Positions 50,449-62,456 of a stretch of DNA of 64,000 nt are shown here, piece after piece. The DNA lies in contig CP126206.1 in NCBI GenBank assembly GCA_030272155.1, positions 1,798,001 to 1,862,000 of the forward strand, read 5' to 3'. Under the pieces are notes generated by a model. The model searched no databases, was not told the DNA's origin, and was given only the letters and a program-made list of their open reading frames with translations. A program made the position numbers and the translations under genes. The stretch's first letter is position 1. The number at the start of each line of letters is the position of its first letter. This DNA comes from Tetradesmus obliquus. Lineage: Eukaryota > Chlorophyta > Chlorophyceae > Sphaeropleales > Scenedesmaceae.

Positions 50449-53400
50449 CTAGGCCTTGCCGTTTGCGCGCGCCACCCTGTACTGCTGCGCCTGCTCCACC
50501 AGGTCTTGCGGCAGCTCCTTGATGAGTGCGTCGATAGCAGTCTCTGCTGCCTTGCCCAGCTGCGGGTCCACCTGCGTTGGCAGCGTCAGCAGCAACAGCA
50601 GCAGCAGTGGCAACAACAGGCGGTGTGAGCACATAGAAGGCCGCCGGATACGGCGCAGGGAAGCTCGGGTCAGTTTTTGTTTCAGGACAAGCGCATCGAT
50701 GGCCGTCTCAGCTGCCTTGCCCAACTGGGAATCCACCTGCACTAAAAAAAAACATCAGCAGCAACAGCGGTGTCAGCATACAGGCAGTGGTTTAGGTGTT
50801 GGGGCAGCTCCTTTATCAGCGCTTTCATAGCAGTCTCAGCAGCTTTGCCCAGCTGTGGGCCCATTTGCAAGAAACACGAGCAGCATCAACAACAAACAAG
50901 GGAGTGAGGGCATACACTGCAAAGAATGAGGAGGCAGCTCCCTCGTGAGCGCGTCCATGGCTGTCTCTGCTGCCTTGCCGAGCTGCGGCTTCACCTGCAG
51001 CAGCAGCGGCAACAGAGTGCATGAGCAAATAGACGACCAGTGGTTTAGGGCTTGGGGCAGCTCCTTGATGAGCGCATTGATGGCACTCTCTGCTGCCTTG
51101 CCCAGCTGCGGGTCCACCCGCAACAACAGCAGCAGCAAGAGAGTGTGTGAGCAAACAGACAGTCAATGGTTTAGGTCTTGACGCAGCTCTTTGATGAGCG
51201 CATCAATGGCAGTCTCAGCTGCCTTGCCCAGCTGCGGGTCCACCTGCAAGAACAGCAGCAGCAGCAACAGAAGGTATGAGCAAACAGACAGGCAATGGTT
51301 CAAAGCTTGAGGCAGCTCCATGACGAGCGCAACCATGGCAGTCTCTGTTGCCTTGCCGAGCTGCGGGTCAACCTGCGGGAGCAGCTGCAGCTGCAGCGGC
51401 AGCAACAGCGGCAGCGGCAGCAGCAGCAGCGGCAGCGGCAGCAGTGGTGCTGACCTGTTAAGCCACAATGTGATGTTGTGCGAGTCCACTGCACTGCTGC
51501 CGATGTCATCTTACCTGTGCCTCATCCTTGATGGTGTGCCCACTAACAGCCAGCACGCGCCCCAGGGCGATGAACGCCGCGTCCAGCGTGGCATGCTTGG
51601 GTGCAAAGCTGTCCAATCAGATGCGTCAAACTGATAGCACAGCATGATTGTCAGCTGAGATTGTGACGATTCGTACCTGTGCCTCGTCCTTGATGGTGCG
51701 ACCGCTGTGGTCAGCACGCGCCCCAGCGTCCGCCGTGGCATGCTTGTGCGAAATGCTGTCCAAACAGATGCATGAAAGTATTGCCAATATTATAGTACAT
51801 GATGCGATGATTATAGTGTCATTTTACCTGTGCCTCGTCCTTGATGGTGCGCCCGCTGATGGTCAGCACGCGCCCCAGGGCAACGTACACCGCATCAACA
51901 GTGGCGTTGCTGCTGCCAGTGCCGCCGTACTCAGAGGACAGCGTGGCCTCCGTGTCGGTGCCTGCAGGTGATGCAAGGAGCAAAGAACACATGTTGAGTC
52001 ATACGCAGCCAGTTGTAAGCAGAAGCCTGTTGTGTTCGCTATGGCGCTGTTGCTGCTGCTGCTGCTGCCAGTGCCGCCATACTTGCATGGCAGTGTGGCT
52101 CCCGTGTCAGTCCCTGCACATGATACAAATGGGCCAGGACGATTACTACTTGTGTTGACAGCGGCAGGTAGTAAGCGCAGCAGTTTTGTGTTAGGCGTGG
52201 CGCTGCTGCCCGTGCCGCAGCACATGCGCAGTGATACCACACCACAGCCTGCAGCAACACCGACGAAAACCTGTGACAGCACCTCACCAACCAACACCTG
52301 CAAAGATGGCAGCAGCAACGGCTGCGCTGGCCCCACAGACCGCAGCCAATTTGCATATGCCGGCCACAGCCTGTTGAGCGCAATCCTTGCTGCTGCACCT
52401 ACGGCTGCTGCTGCTGCTGGTGTGTTGGGTGGCTGACATGCAGCTTGATGCACGCAGCAGACACCAAAACTACTGCCCAGTAGAGACACAACACAACACC
52501 TGCGAAGATTGATGCAGCGACCGGCGCGCTGGGCCCCACGGGCCGCAGCCACTGTGCGTATGCCGGCCACAGATTGCGGCCGACAAAGCGCCAAGGTCTA
52601 CCTGCAGCTGTACACATGCATGTAGCTGCACGTAGCTGCCACCTATGGATACAACAACACAGCTGCACTGCCGGCAGCGCAACCCCACCACAAATCAGAA
52701 CAGAACCACGCTGCACTGACACGAAACAGCCGCACCTGCGATGATAGCAGCAGCCACAGGTGCACTAGGCCCCACAGGCCTCAGCCACTTGGCATAAGCA
52801 GGCCACAGCTTTCGCCCGACAAAGCGCTCCGGGCTGTCAGCTGCCGCTTCCACCAAGGGGGCCATGTCGCGCAGTGTAGCGCGCGCGTCAAGCAGCGCTA
52901 CAGCAGCCTGCAGGCGGCAGCACGGCGCGGCAGCAGGGGCAAGACAGAAACCAGGGTAAGTAAGTCACATTTCAAAGTGTTTGGGGCTGTCTGCTGCTGT
53001 TTCCACCAAGGGGGCCATGTCACGAAGGGTAGCGCGTGCGTCAAGCAGCGCGACCGCAGCCTGCAGGCAGCAGCGCGGCAGCAGGCGTAAGAAACAAAGC
53101 AGGGTTTGTAAGTAACATGTCAAGCAGGCGATTCATGAGACAGGGGATGTCTGGGGCCACAGCTTGCGGCCGTCAACGCGCTCTGGGCTGTCTGCTGCTA
53201 AGTCCACCAAGGGGGCCATGTCACGCAGCATGCCGCGCATCAACCAGCGCAACAGCCATTGAAGCCACCTCATGAAGCATGGCGCGGGCGTCACGCAGCG
53301 CTACGACAGCCTGCAGCCCTGACTAACCAGCATTCATGCTGAAGTAGGCCAGCCATGCGCTCCCTGAACTGCAGCTGCAAGCTGCTGCAAGCTGTTGCAC

Positions 53401-53622
53401 TGCAGCTGCCTCAGTGCTGCAGCCTCACCGCTGCAGTTGCAGGACTGCATCATTGCTGATGCCTCATTTGCTGCGGGCTCACTGCTGCCGCCTCATTGCT
53501 GAGCATCACTGCTCAGGTTGAGACCAGCGGCGCTGCTGCACTGCTGCAGCTGCAGGGCTTCAAGACAACAGGAGGTGCTGCTGCAGGAATGCCAAACGCA
53601 GCTGCATCTGCAGCACTGCTGC

Positions 53623-53659
<37 letters not shown>

Positions 53660-53962
53660 TCTCACCTCCAATGGCGTTATCTCTGGCCGCGTCAGCTGCC
53701 TGGCGATGTCATTTAAAGGCCCCTGAGCACTCGCTGCTGGTGTCCGCAGCAGCATGATGCCCGCGGCTGCTGCTGCAGCCTGCGACAGCAGGGCACGCCT
53801 GCCCTGCTGCTGCTGCACCTGCTGCTGCTCCGCATGCTGCTGCGCTGGCTGCGAGCGTGCATGCTGGCGAACGCTGAAGCATGAGACGCAGTTCTTGCGA
53901 CTTGTGGTGCTCGAGAAGGCGGGTGCGGCCCTGCGCAGAGTGGTGTGGTGTGCCAAGCTCAT
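50449..53962 (-). CDS. Predicted thylakoid-lumen protein
   Basis: Exons in transcript order 53666-53962, 52736-52907, 51828-51961 and 50449-50571 join in phase to 241 residues. The first ATG is at 53962. Residues 1-45 are a Ser/Arg/Thr-rich chloroplast transit peptide. A twin-arginine signal follows ([17 protein letters not shown]) with cleavage likely after AASA, pointing to Tat export into the thylakoid lumen. The mature ~160 residues are helical: TRPEITPLE, LLDARATLRDM, LWPAYAKWLRPVGPSAP, YGGTGSSNATVDAVY, ISGRTIKDEAQ, ALIKELPQDLVEQAQQYR. It may belong to the small lumenal proteins linked to photosystem II maintenance (the 16.5-kDa/MPH2 type), which I cannot confirm. A minus-strand TGTAA is at 50058-50062. 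At least sixteen decoy border copies surround its exons. Confidence 0.75.
50500..51372 (-). repeat. Seven-copy array of lumen-protein exon 4 start
   Basis: Heads coding DPQLGKAAETAIDALIKELPQ end (5' side) at 50571 (true), 50736, 50864, 50995, 51117, 51243 and 51372, 122-165 bp apart. The acceptor AG is intact in four of six decoys. It is CAA at 50864 and CGG at 51117. Confidence 0.92.
51514..51900 (-). repeat. Three-copy array of lumen-protein exon 3 end
   Basis: LTISGRTIKDEAQ tails with GTAAGA-, GTACGA- or GTAAAA-type donors lie near 51514-51600, 51677-51745 and 51828 (true). Confidence 0.85.
52036..52118 (-). repeat. Decoy copy of lumen-protein exon 3 start
   Basis: A copy of the GTDTxATL..YGGTGSS head with a CAG acceptor, about 155 bp before the true exon. 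A weaker trace lies near 52199-52225. Confidence 0.75.
52285..52610 (-). repeat. Two decoy copies of lumen-protein exon 2 end
   Basis: LWPAYAxWLRxVGP tails followed by GTGTTG-type donors lie near 52290-52385 and 52500-52605, after the true donor at 52735. Confidence 0.8.
52984..53312 (-). repeat. Three decoy copies of lumen-protein exon 2 start
   Basis: ALLDARATLRDMAPLVE heads recur at about 52984-53061, 53195-53245 and 53270-53312. Most have CTGCAG acceptors. The middle one has lost its acceptor. Confidence 0.75.
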
Positions 53963-55866
53963 ATCGACCTCTGTGCTCACACACCGGACTTGCAAGCGTT
54001 TGAGGGACGAAATTCAAATCAAGTGGAATTTCAACAACATGATTTGTAGCGGAGATCTGCAATGGGACTTGGTCGAAGCCCTAGTGACACTTGAACGGTG
54101 TGGTTCAGTCACTGCTGAGGATCTGCTGCTGCAGCATCTCCCATGCATCCGACAGATTGTCAACCGCAGCACGACAGTATAACTCGTTGCAGGACAGACA
54201 TTACATTCTGAAACAGCTGCATGCAACATAATTCTCACTCACAATGCTATAAGCTTACCTTAAGACTCCCCCCAGAGCCGTGGCTGCTTCAACTTCAACT
54301 TCAACTTCACATGTTCTGGTGTGCTGCTCACCACATGCAACACAAACTCGAGACTGATAGCTATATGTTACAAGTAATTCTCATCAGAATGTATAAATGC
54401 TTATATCAATTCTGTGCCTATCACCTGCTTTGCTAATCTGCCCTTGCCCGGCTGGACCGCGCGGGAAGCTGGCAGTGTGCGCAAATGAACATCCACTCCG
54501 CGGGGTGTACTGTGACAGATCAATACCTGTTCCTGGCAAGAGCCCAGCCAACGAGAGTCGCTTTCTTCTGTATTGAACAAACAAGTTGACTCGTGTGGCA
54601 TTTTGAAGACGATGATGAAGATGACTCATGGGACAACATCATATGATTTGCTCGTTTGTAGCAACACAGCTGCGCAGCTAGCAGCCATACGGCCAGGGCT
54701 CTGAGCCAAAAGTCATAGCTCTCAGCTGGTGCATGCATCATCTAGTCATAGCAGAAGGACATGCATGGCCTATGTGGTGATGTCTGTTGCAAACAGTGCA
54801 GCAGTAACACTGTGGTATAAGACCAGTGGCATGCTGCCACAGTGGCACCATCCCGTGTGTAGCACCTGCAAGGTGCACTGCAGTTCCGCGCCACATCATG
54901 CACACCATTTGACGCCATACATGCAAGGTTGCCTACTATTGAAAACCCCACAATGAGTGTACGACAACTGCACAGCCAAGCAAACCAGTGTTGTGCCAGC
55001 AACACGTGACATGTGGAATGTGTGCGGGTTTTAGTAGATGATACCCTAGGGTAGGCCTACTACCTTAGAACTGCCATGAACTGATGCAAATCATATGCCG
55101 TGTCAACTGCTGGGCTGAAGGTGCCACTAAGATGCGGCATCTGGCAGCAATCAGAGGTGGCTGGTGCGGCCATGACAGCAGCAACAGAGAATGTGCACCG
55201 ACGGATTCTGATGCATTTAACAACGATCCATACACATACCGGCGCTACACATGTGTACATATCGACGGTGCGCCCTGAGATGCACGTAATTAGACAGGAT
55301 ACAGACGCCTGCACAAAGTGGATCGGCACACTACTAGTATGATGATCATGCTGCCATTCAAACTATGGCCAGATGTGTGCTGCTATGCCAGTTGCGTCCT
55401 ACTAGAAGAAACGGTGCACTGTTGCAGCAGCAGCTGCACACCATGGTTCTCAAATGGTAGCTTCATGGCAGATGACCACACAAGCAAATTGTGTGAACAC
55501 ACACAGATGCTGACTTTGACCAACGGCCACGAAGGTGGCCCAACATGGTGTCCTCCAGATACTACGCAAGTAATGCATCATTGCTGAGCCATGCAGTTGA
55601 CACGTGTGCACAACAACCTGATTTAATGAGTTGGTGTTGCTCAGCCTAGAAAAACTTTCTGGTGACCAGAGAATAGTCCAGTTGCATTCAGAGCACACAA
55701 CCACCAGCGGTGACAAGTACATTCAAACACTTGACGTGCTGGGTGTCAACATGGTGGGTGTTGCGACCACGAATACGTCACCACACACATGCTGACGCAA
55801 CCTATCATGCGCACTCGCCTTTTATGACAGAGGGGAGCAGCACGGTGCGGCGCCCTCCTCCTAAGC
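53963..55866. other. Intergenic stretch
   Basis: It contains the lumen-protein promoter and the far end of the RCC1 gene. A palindrome-rich spot lies at 55045-55072 (CCCTAGGG, TAGGCCTA). No gene is recognised. Confidence 0.4.
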
Positions 55867-58224
55867 TCACTTCATCAGCAGGGTTACTGCAAACTGGCCA
55901 AAGGTATTGTCACCCCAGCACAATACTTGCCGGGATGTAGTAACTGCACATGTATGGTGATCACCACGGTATAGAGCCCTGGTTCTGCTGAGCCCCTTGA
56001 CACGCATTGGCACTGTGAATTTCGGGCCGGCAAAACCCTGGGTCTCATTGGTATAGCCTTGACCAAGCTGGCTGTGGTCATTGGTGCCCCAACAGAAGAC
56101 GTCGCCGCCGCTACCGCCGCTACTGTTGTCAATCAAAGCATGTGCCCCGCCTAGTGCAACATCAGTAACATTGCCTGGTAGTCCTGACACCCTCAGCGGC
56201 GTTGAGCTGTCGAAGACAGCACCGGCATAATCTTGGCCCCAACACCATAGAGAGCCTAGTTCTCCCACACTACGAACAATGGCGCAATGGAATATCTGCC
56301 CATCGCTGATTGCAAGCCTAACAACATTGCCCAAATTTGGCACCTCAGCAGCAGCCATCGGTAAAGCATACCTCCAGCACGAAACTGTGCCGGTGTTCAA
56401 CACAGCACATGCTGTGCTTAGACCGGCGGCCAGTGATGCAGCCCCGCTGACGCCAGGGACGTCCACCGCTTGAGAAACTGGGTTTGGATCGTTAAGCCGA
56501 GAGCCCCAGCATTGTACTGAGCTTTTACTGCCAGGTCCAGCATACAAGACACATGCAGCCGTTTTTGACACAACAAGCTGAGCAATGGGTGGCGACTGCC
56601 TCAACCCCAACACCGGCACGGGGACAACCGAGTTGGTTTTACTCTTGCCATCTCCAAGCTGGCCCCTGGCACCTACCCCAAGGCAGTACACCATGTTGCC
56701 TTGGGAGGGGGCTGCCAGCACACATGCGACGCCCTCAGCTATCGCCATACTACTGACAGTGATACCGGCAAGAGTAGCAGCTGGCGTATGTGGCTTGATG
56801 GAAGAGTCAGGCATCCCTGTGCTTAAGTGGCCTTGAAAGTTCTTTCCCCCGCATGCAACGCTGTCATTGTACATCACCAGACAGATGGCGCCGGAGCTCA
56901 TTGTCATATCCTTCACACAAATGGTGTAGGCATGGCCTGTGGCATCTTGGGAACCACAAAAAGCAGGGCCTGCAAGCAGCAGCGTGCAGCACAACCTGCT
57001 TGTCACGGTGCTTTGATTTTGAGGTCATCTTCCTTTGCTGCAGCGGGATGCCATGTGTTGGCAACAACACGACGTGCGGCCATCTTACTATCATAAGTTG
57101 CAGCAGTGCTGCAATCCAACGGCATAACCTCACATTGAGCAGACGGCAAGATGTCACTAACACATGCATGATCGTGTTGGTGTACACTGGGGTTTTCCTG
57201 CAACAAAGAATGTTGCTTTTACTAGCATTTGTATATCTAGTATGTGCCTGCTGAAACAAAGCCGCATGACATGGATCATTCTTGCAATGGTGACCAGCTG
57301 CATGGGATTGCCACGTTCACATGTTGCTAGTGTATAGTCTGAGTGTTGAGATTGACCTAGTATTTACCTGGCGTAGGCGACGGGTCAGGGGTGGGCGATG
57401 GTGATGGCTATGGGCTTGGAGACAGCCCAGTTGGTAGTAGCAGGTCCGCCGGCAGCCTCACCGTGCTGCCACATAGCCTGAAGGGGCCCCTACTAGCGGC
57501 TGCCAGGTCACGCACAAACCCCAAGTTAGAAGTGACCACTTCTGCATGAATGCGTGCAGTGCGGATGCGCTCCGATGAGGCGTCTGCAAGCGCAGCCAAA
57601 TCATCGACCAATTTGACCCGCCGAAACGGCTGCTTGGGTGCTAGCAGAATGCATCCAGGCTTGGTGGTGTCGTTTCGCAAGATTTTTAAACTCACCCTGA
57701 GGCTTGCTGCAAGTGCCTGTCGCGCAGTCCTGCAGGCCAGCAGCGTGTGTGAAGCGGCAACCTGAGTGTGGCTGCCCAGCAGCAGCTAGCGTGCAAGCTT
57801 GCAACTTCAGTTGAAAATTGAACCTCTGGTACTATCAGATGATTTGCATGCCTCCGCAGCAGCAGCTGCTGCATCCATCTCGCGTGCCCCAGTGCATGTG
57901 CAAGACTTCTATGTAGTTGGCATTCCATGCTTCATGTTTTCTGGAGTTCTGGCTGAACACCAGTGCAGTACTGCGACAGTTTCGGTCAGCCGTGACCATC
58001 CTGTCACACAGGGACCATCATCGCATGATGCCACGATGCCTTCAATGCATCATGTGATGATGATCAGGCCCTGAGGGTACCTGTGCCCGGTGGGCAGCTG
58101 CAGCAAGCAGCCCGTGCCCTCCTTGCAGCTCAGGTCCTTCATCAGCTGCCAATGATGTAACTCTAGCTGCCAGGACCCACAACTTCACCAGCACAGCGCC
58201 TGCAGCAGCAAACACCAGCCTCAT
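55867..58224 (-). CDS. Secreted RCC1-repeat (beta-propeller) protein
   Basis: Exons 58081-58224, 57368-57761 and 55867-56969 join in phase to ~546 codons. Exon 1 starts MRLVFAAAGAVLVKLWVLA, a signal peptide. Exon 2 encodes a ~100-residue domain of unknown type and a Pro-Ser-Thr linker (PSPSPTPDPSPTP). Exon 3 holds six to seven RCC1/BLIP-II-like blades with repeated CWG motifs: YCLGVGARGQLGDG, VQCWGS, LWCWGQDYAG, VFCWGTNDHSQLGQG, VLCWGDNTFGQ. Many paired cysteines suit an extracellular place. A TAG at 57408-57410 interrupts the linker frame. A 54-nt segment 57408-57461 (GTGAGG to CATAG) would remove it in frame if spliced. Otherwise the gene is broken or the base is wrong. The start codon coincides with the end of an inverted-repeat element. 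Confidence 0.68.
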
Positions 58225-58514
58225 GGCATTCCAATACCCGAAAAATTGTACAGCTAAGGATCGGGTAATGTTACCCGTTCACATCCTGGTAATGAAACCT
58301 ACTATTTCTATGATATACTGGCTATTGAGCCTCGATCGCTGCAAACGACACCATTGGATCGACCTGAACACTGCGAGTCCAAAGCCGTTGAAAGCGCGGC
58401 TGTCCGCCTTGTATTCGCAAAGAAGTCGCCAAATTACCAACTCTACTACATGCTAATGTTACCCGTTTTTGCTTAGCTGTGTCTGTACAGTTTGGGGCGG
58501 ATTGGAATGCCATG
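58222..58514. mobile_element. 293-bp inverted-repeat element (MITE-like)
   Basis: Both ends read CATGGCATTCCAAT inward. Further matched blocks follow in the same order, TGTACAG then AGCTAAG and an ACCCG/CGGGT block. A perfect GGGTAATGTTACCC palindrome sits near 58265, with a TAATGTTACCC copy near the right end. No ORF is present. Confidence 0.65.
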
Positions 58515-60508
58515 CTGCTGAGGCAACCCCCAACAGCAGCAGGCTGCACACACAGGGCATGCTGAGCAGCCTGCGCTGCATTTATAAAGCCGAAATCGAT
58601 GCGCCACGTCCATCCGAGCAGCAAAATATGGAGGGTTCTTCCAAAGGGCAGAAGCCCCCGGGGTGGCTCAAGCAGAGCAGTCAGCAGCAGCCATGCGCCA
58701 AGCCGTACGGTCAAACATGCATAGACAAGTGTGAATTACGTAAAGTCATAACGCGCCTTTGGTGACGTGGCATGCAGGCAGCTGGATCGGGTTGTAGGCC
58801 TCAGAATGGGACACTGTCAGATAGCGCTGCAAAGAACAAGCACGTTCAAAACACGTGTTCAAAGAATCAAATGTTCATCAAACAGATGAATCTCTGTGTT
58901 CTGATGCGGAAACACTGTTTCTTGCTGCCTCCACGCTGAGTGTTCGTGCAAGGTGTTTTGTCTCCGTGCTTCACGCTATTCCCCACCGAGCACATAACGC
59001 AACACGGAAGTCAGTCACCAGGGCTTCGGCATATTTGACCGCAGTGAACAGGCAGCATCAACATGGCGACACCAGCTGTCACGTACTGTTGCAGTGGCTG
59101 CACTCCTTACATCAAGGCCTTTTAAAGGCCTTTTAGTGAGCCAGCATGCTGCGCAGCGACCGGTACAACATCATTCGGAGTTGACATCTCTGCCTGGAGG
59201 AAGTAACGGCCACTCTCAGCGCAAGTACGAGTAGGCAATGGATGAACTAGAGGGCTGCACCTGTCTTTGAAGCAGATGCTGTCCTCAGGGGCTGGGGCCA
59301 ACTGCAGCCACATGGGCACAAAATTTGTGCAAACAGCCGTGCTGCGTGTGGCTGCAGCATACATTGCATTTGGCAGATGCACCGGTGCAAGTAGGATACT
59401 GCCATAGATGCTTACCCAGCACACCGCAGCTGCTGACACTGAGCCGCAACAGCTGTATACGTAGTACCACGCACAACGGAGCAGTGCTGCCTCCTCCTAC
59501 GAGCAAAGAGCGAACACCGCCGTTGGGACACGTTGCTATGGCGTGAGCTGATGAATAGTAACAAAATGATGCTGACACACAACACGTCCGACGTGGATCA
59601 CTGCTGGGCCAGTCAGCCAGCGTGCTGGATACTGGGATGACCTCAAAGTGACAGCCCACAAAAGCTGCCCAATGGGACCGGTCGGGGTTGCTTTTCTCTC
59701 TGCCCAATGAGCCTGTCATGTGGGCATGGCATGCCGGCTGCCTCAACATGCAAAGACACCTGCACAGCAGCATCTCTACAGCAACTGTGCAGCAAACACC
59801 GGCACAGCCAAACAATCACGCTCACAAAGTGCAAACACCTTGAGCGAGGAACAAGCCTAGCTAGGCTCTGCACACTACAAAATGAATTGCAGTGTTGAGT
59901 TGCACGCATGCATGCGGCACATGTACAGATGTGGTGTGCTTCATTCACAGTGCAGTGTGCAGCGGCTTAACAGAGCAGGGCAGTGCATGACAACCGCGTT
60001 TGCGCGTGCATTTGCGTACACCTTAGTACGTATGCTCAAGGGCTTTGCAAACAGTTGTGTACAACCACGCTGCTTTTACCTAAACCCCACAATCAACAGC
60101 AGCTGATACCCTCATCAACCAAACCCTCCAAGCACAGGCAGATGTACAGAAGCACCCCATGTCACATCCCCTCTTCACCACAATGGCAGTGATGTGCCAG
60201 CATGCACACACACATCAATGCGTGGCTTCACAACCTCCGTTCAACGCAGCAGACCGCATGTCTATGCCCTTTAACGCAACCCCATCGCTGTGCCAGCAGG
60301 CGGGCATTGCTCTACATGCTGTACAACAGACAGTACATGCTCTGCAAAGTTCAGCCTCCACCCACCACCGCAACAACATGTCTTCACCGTACTGCACATA
60401 GCATACGCCAACCCAAGCAAGCCAACCCAGCGACAACAAGATGTAACAGAAGTGATGTGGCGTCAGCCAGAGCTACAGCAACAGCAGCAGCAGGGGCAGC
60501 AGCACCGC
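58515..60508. other. Intergenic stretch
   Basis: No gene recognised. It lies between the upstream side of the RCC1 gene and the 3' end of the bZIP gene. Only chance ORFs are seen. Confidence 0.4.
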
Positions 60509-61008
60509 CTAGTGTGCTGCTGCTGCATTGCCAGCAGCATCTGCGGGTTGCGCTGCCACTGCTGCAGCAGCTGCTGCTGGCTCATCTTGCGGCTGTTGCA
60601 GCTTATCGTGCAGCTGTGCTGGTGCTGTTTCCTGACAATGCTGCTGCTGCTGCTGCTGCTCCTGTTGCTGCTCTGGGGCCTCAAGCTGGACTGACCCAAC
60701 CGCCTCAGGCTCGGCGGCAGCAGCAGCAGCAGCAGCAGCTTCTGCCTGCGTTGCTGCTGCAGTCGCCGCTGCTACGTGTTCGCTTGTGGCCGCACCTGAC
60801 ACATCAAAATCAGCAGTAACACCAGCAGCAGCAGCAGTAGCAGCAGCAAGTGCCGGATCAGCATCTTCCCCGACAGCAGCAGCTAGTGGGGATGCGGCTG
60901 CCGCCATTGCTGCCGCTGCAGCAGCAGCAGCAGTAGCAGCAGCAGGTTCAGCATCTGCCTGCAGTGCTGCCCCTGCACCAGCAGGGTCGATGCCAGACTG
61001 TACCGCTG

Positions 61009-61043
<35 letters not shown>

Positions 61044-62421
61044 ACCGCAGTGCTGACGCCGGTTGGCAGTGCAGGGTCGATGCCGGACTGCACCGCTGCC
61101 TGCTGCAGCAGCTGCATAAAGGCCGAAAACACACCTGGCTTCCACAGCAGTGCAGCAGCAGCTGGCGGCAGCACCAACTCATGTTGCTGCTGCTGCTGCC
61201 GCTGAGCTTGCTGTTGAGTTGCAAGTAAGGCAGCCAGCTGCTGCTGCTGGTCATCATGTTGCTGCCCCAGCAGTGCAGCAGCAGCTGGCAGCAGCACCAA
61301 CTCATGTTGTTGCTGCTGCTGTTGAGCTTGCTGCTGTGTGGCAAGTAGGGCAGCCAGATGCTGCTGCTGTTCCTGTTGCTGCTGCCCAGCAGGGTGCTGT
61401 AAACTCAGCAAGGCGGCCGAGTGGTGGTGCTGCTGCTGCTGCTGCTGCTGCGGCTGCTGAGGTTGCTGTTGAGCGACTAGCAATGCAGCCAAATGTTGCT
61501 GCTGCTGCTGCTGCTGCTGCCGCTGCAGAAGATAAGGTTGGGAGACTCGCTGCCGCTTCTTCACGTGTGCATCCTCCTCTAACTCACTGTCACCACCATG
61601 AACACCATTCTGCTGCTGCTGCTGCTGCTGTGGTAGACTGGTTGCCAGTGGCGTATTCCCTGCCAGCGGCAACCCGACTGTAGCTCCCGGTGGTGCAGCT
61701 GCTGCTGCCGCCACCGCTGCTGACGCTGCTGCTGCTGCTGCTGCTGCTGTTTGCTGAGCGGCCAGCAGTTCAGCCAATGCCGGCAGGCCAGCAACTGCAG
61801 CAGCTAATGCTGGTTCTGGTGCTTGTTCTGCTTCTGCCGCTGCTGCAGCACTGTGCACGTCGTCACCCCCTAGCAAGGCTGCTGCTGCTGCTGCTGGATG
61901 CAGGCTGTCTTCCCGCGTGACTGACACCCCATGCTGCTGCTGGTGCTGCTGCTGCTGCACTGCAGTGCCGGCGCCGGCTGGCACTGCAGCTCCCACCAGG
62001 GCAGCGTGTGAACTTCCTGCTGCTGCAGGGTGTGAAGCTCCCAGCAAAGCAGTGTGCAGACTCTCCAGTAGGGCAGGGTGTGAAGTTCCTAGCAGGGCAG
62101 GGTGTGAATTTCCTGCTGATGCAGGGTGTGAAGCTCCTAGTAGTGGGCTGGGCAGAGGCAGCAGCGGAACTCCGAGGCTGACTTGCCCGCTGCTTGTTAC
62201 TGTGCCATTTGCCGCTGCCGCTGCTGCTGCCAGTGCTGCTGCTGCTGCCGCAGGTGCTGCTGCCAGCCCTCCATGGCCCTCCGCACTACTGGCATCAGCA
62301 ACATGATGCTGCTGCTGCTGCAGCTGCTGGTAGTGCTGCTGCTGCTGCTGCTGTTGGGCAGGTGCCGCACCAGCAATATGCAGTGCACCATGCCCTGCTG
62401 CTGCTGTTTGATCCACGCCAC

Positions 62422-62456
<35 letters not shown>

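Noticed and set aside
57408..57410. Reassigned TAG codon
   Set aside because: All other genes here end at normal TAA, TAG or TGA codons (bZIP and the AT-hook gene end in TAG), so nuclear recoding is unlikely.
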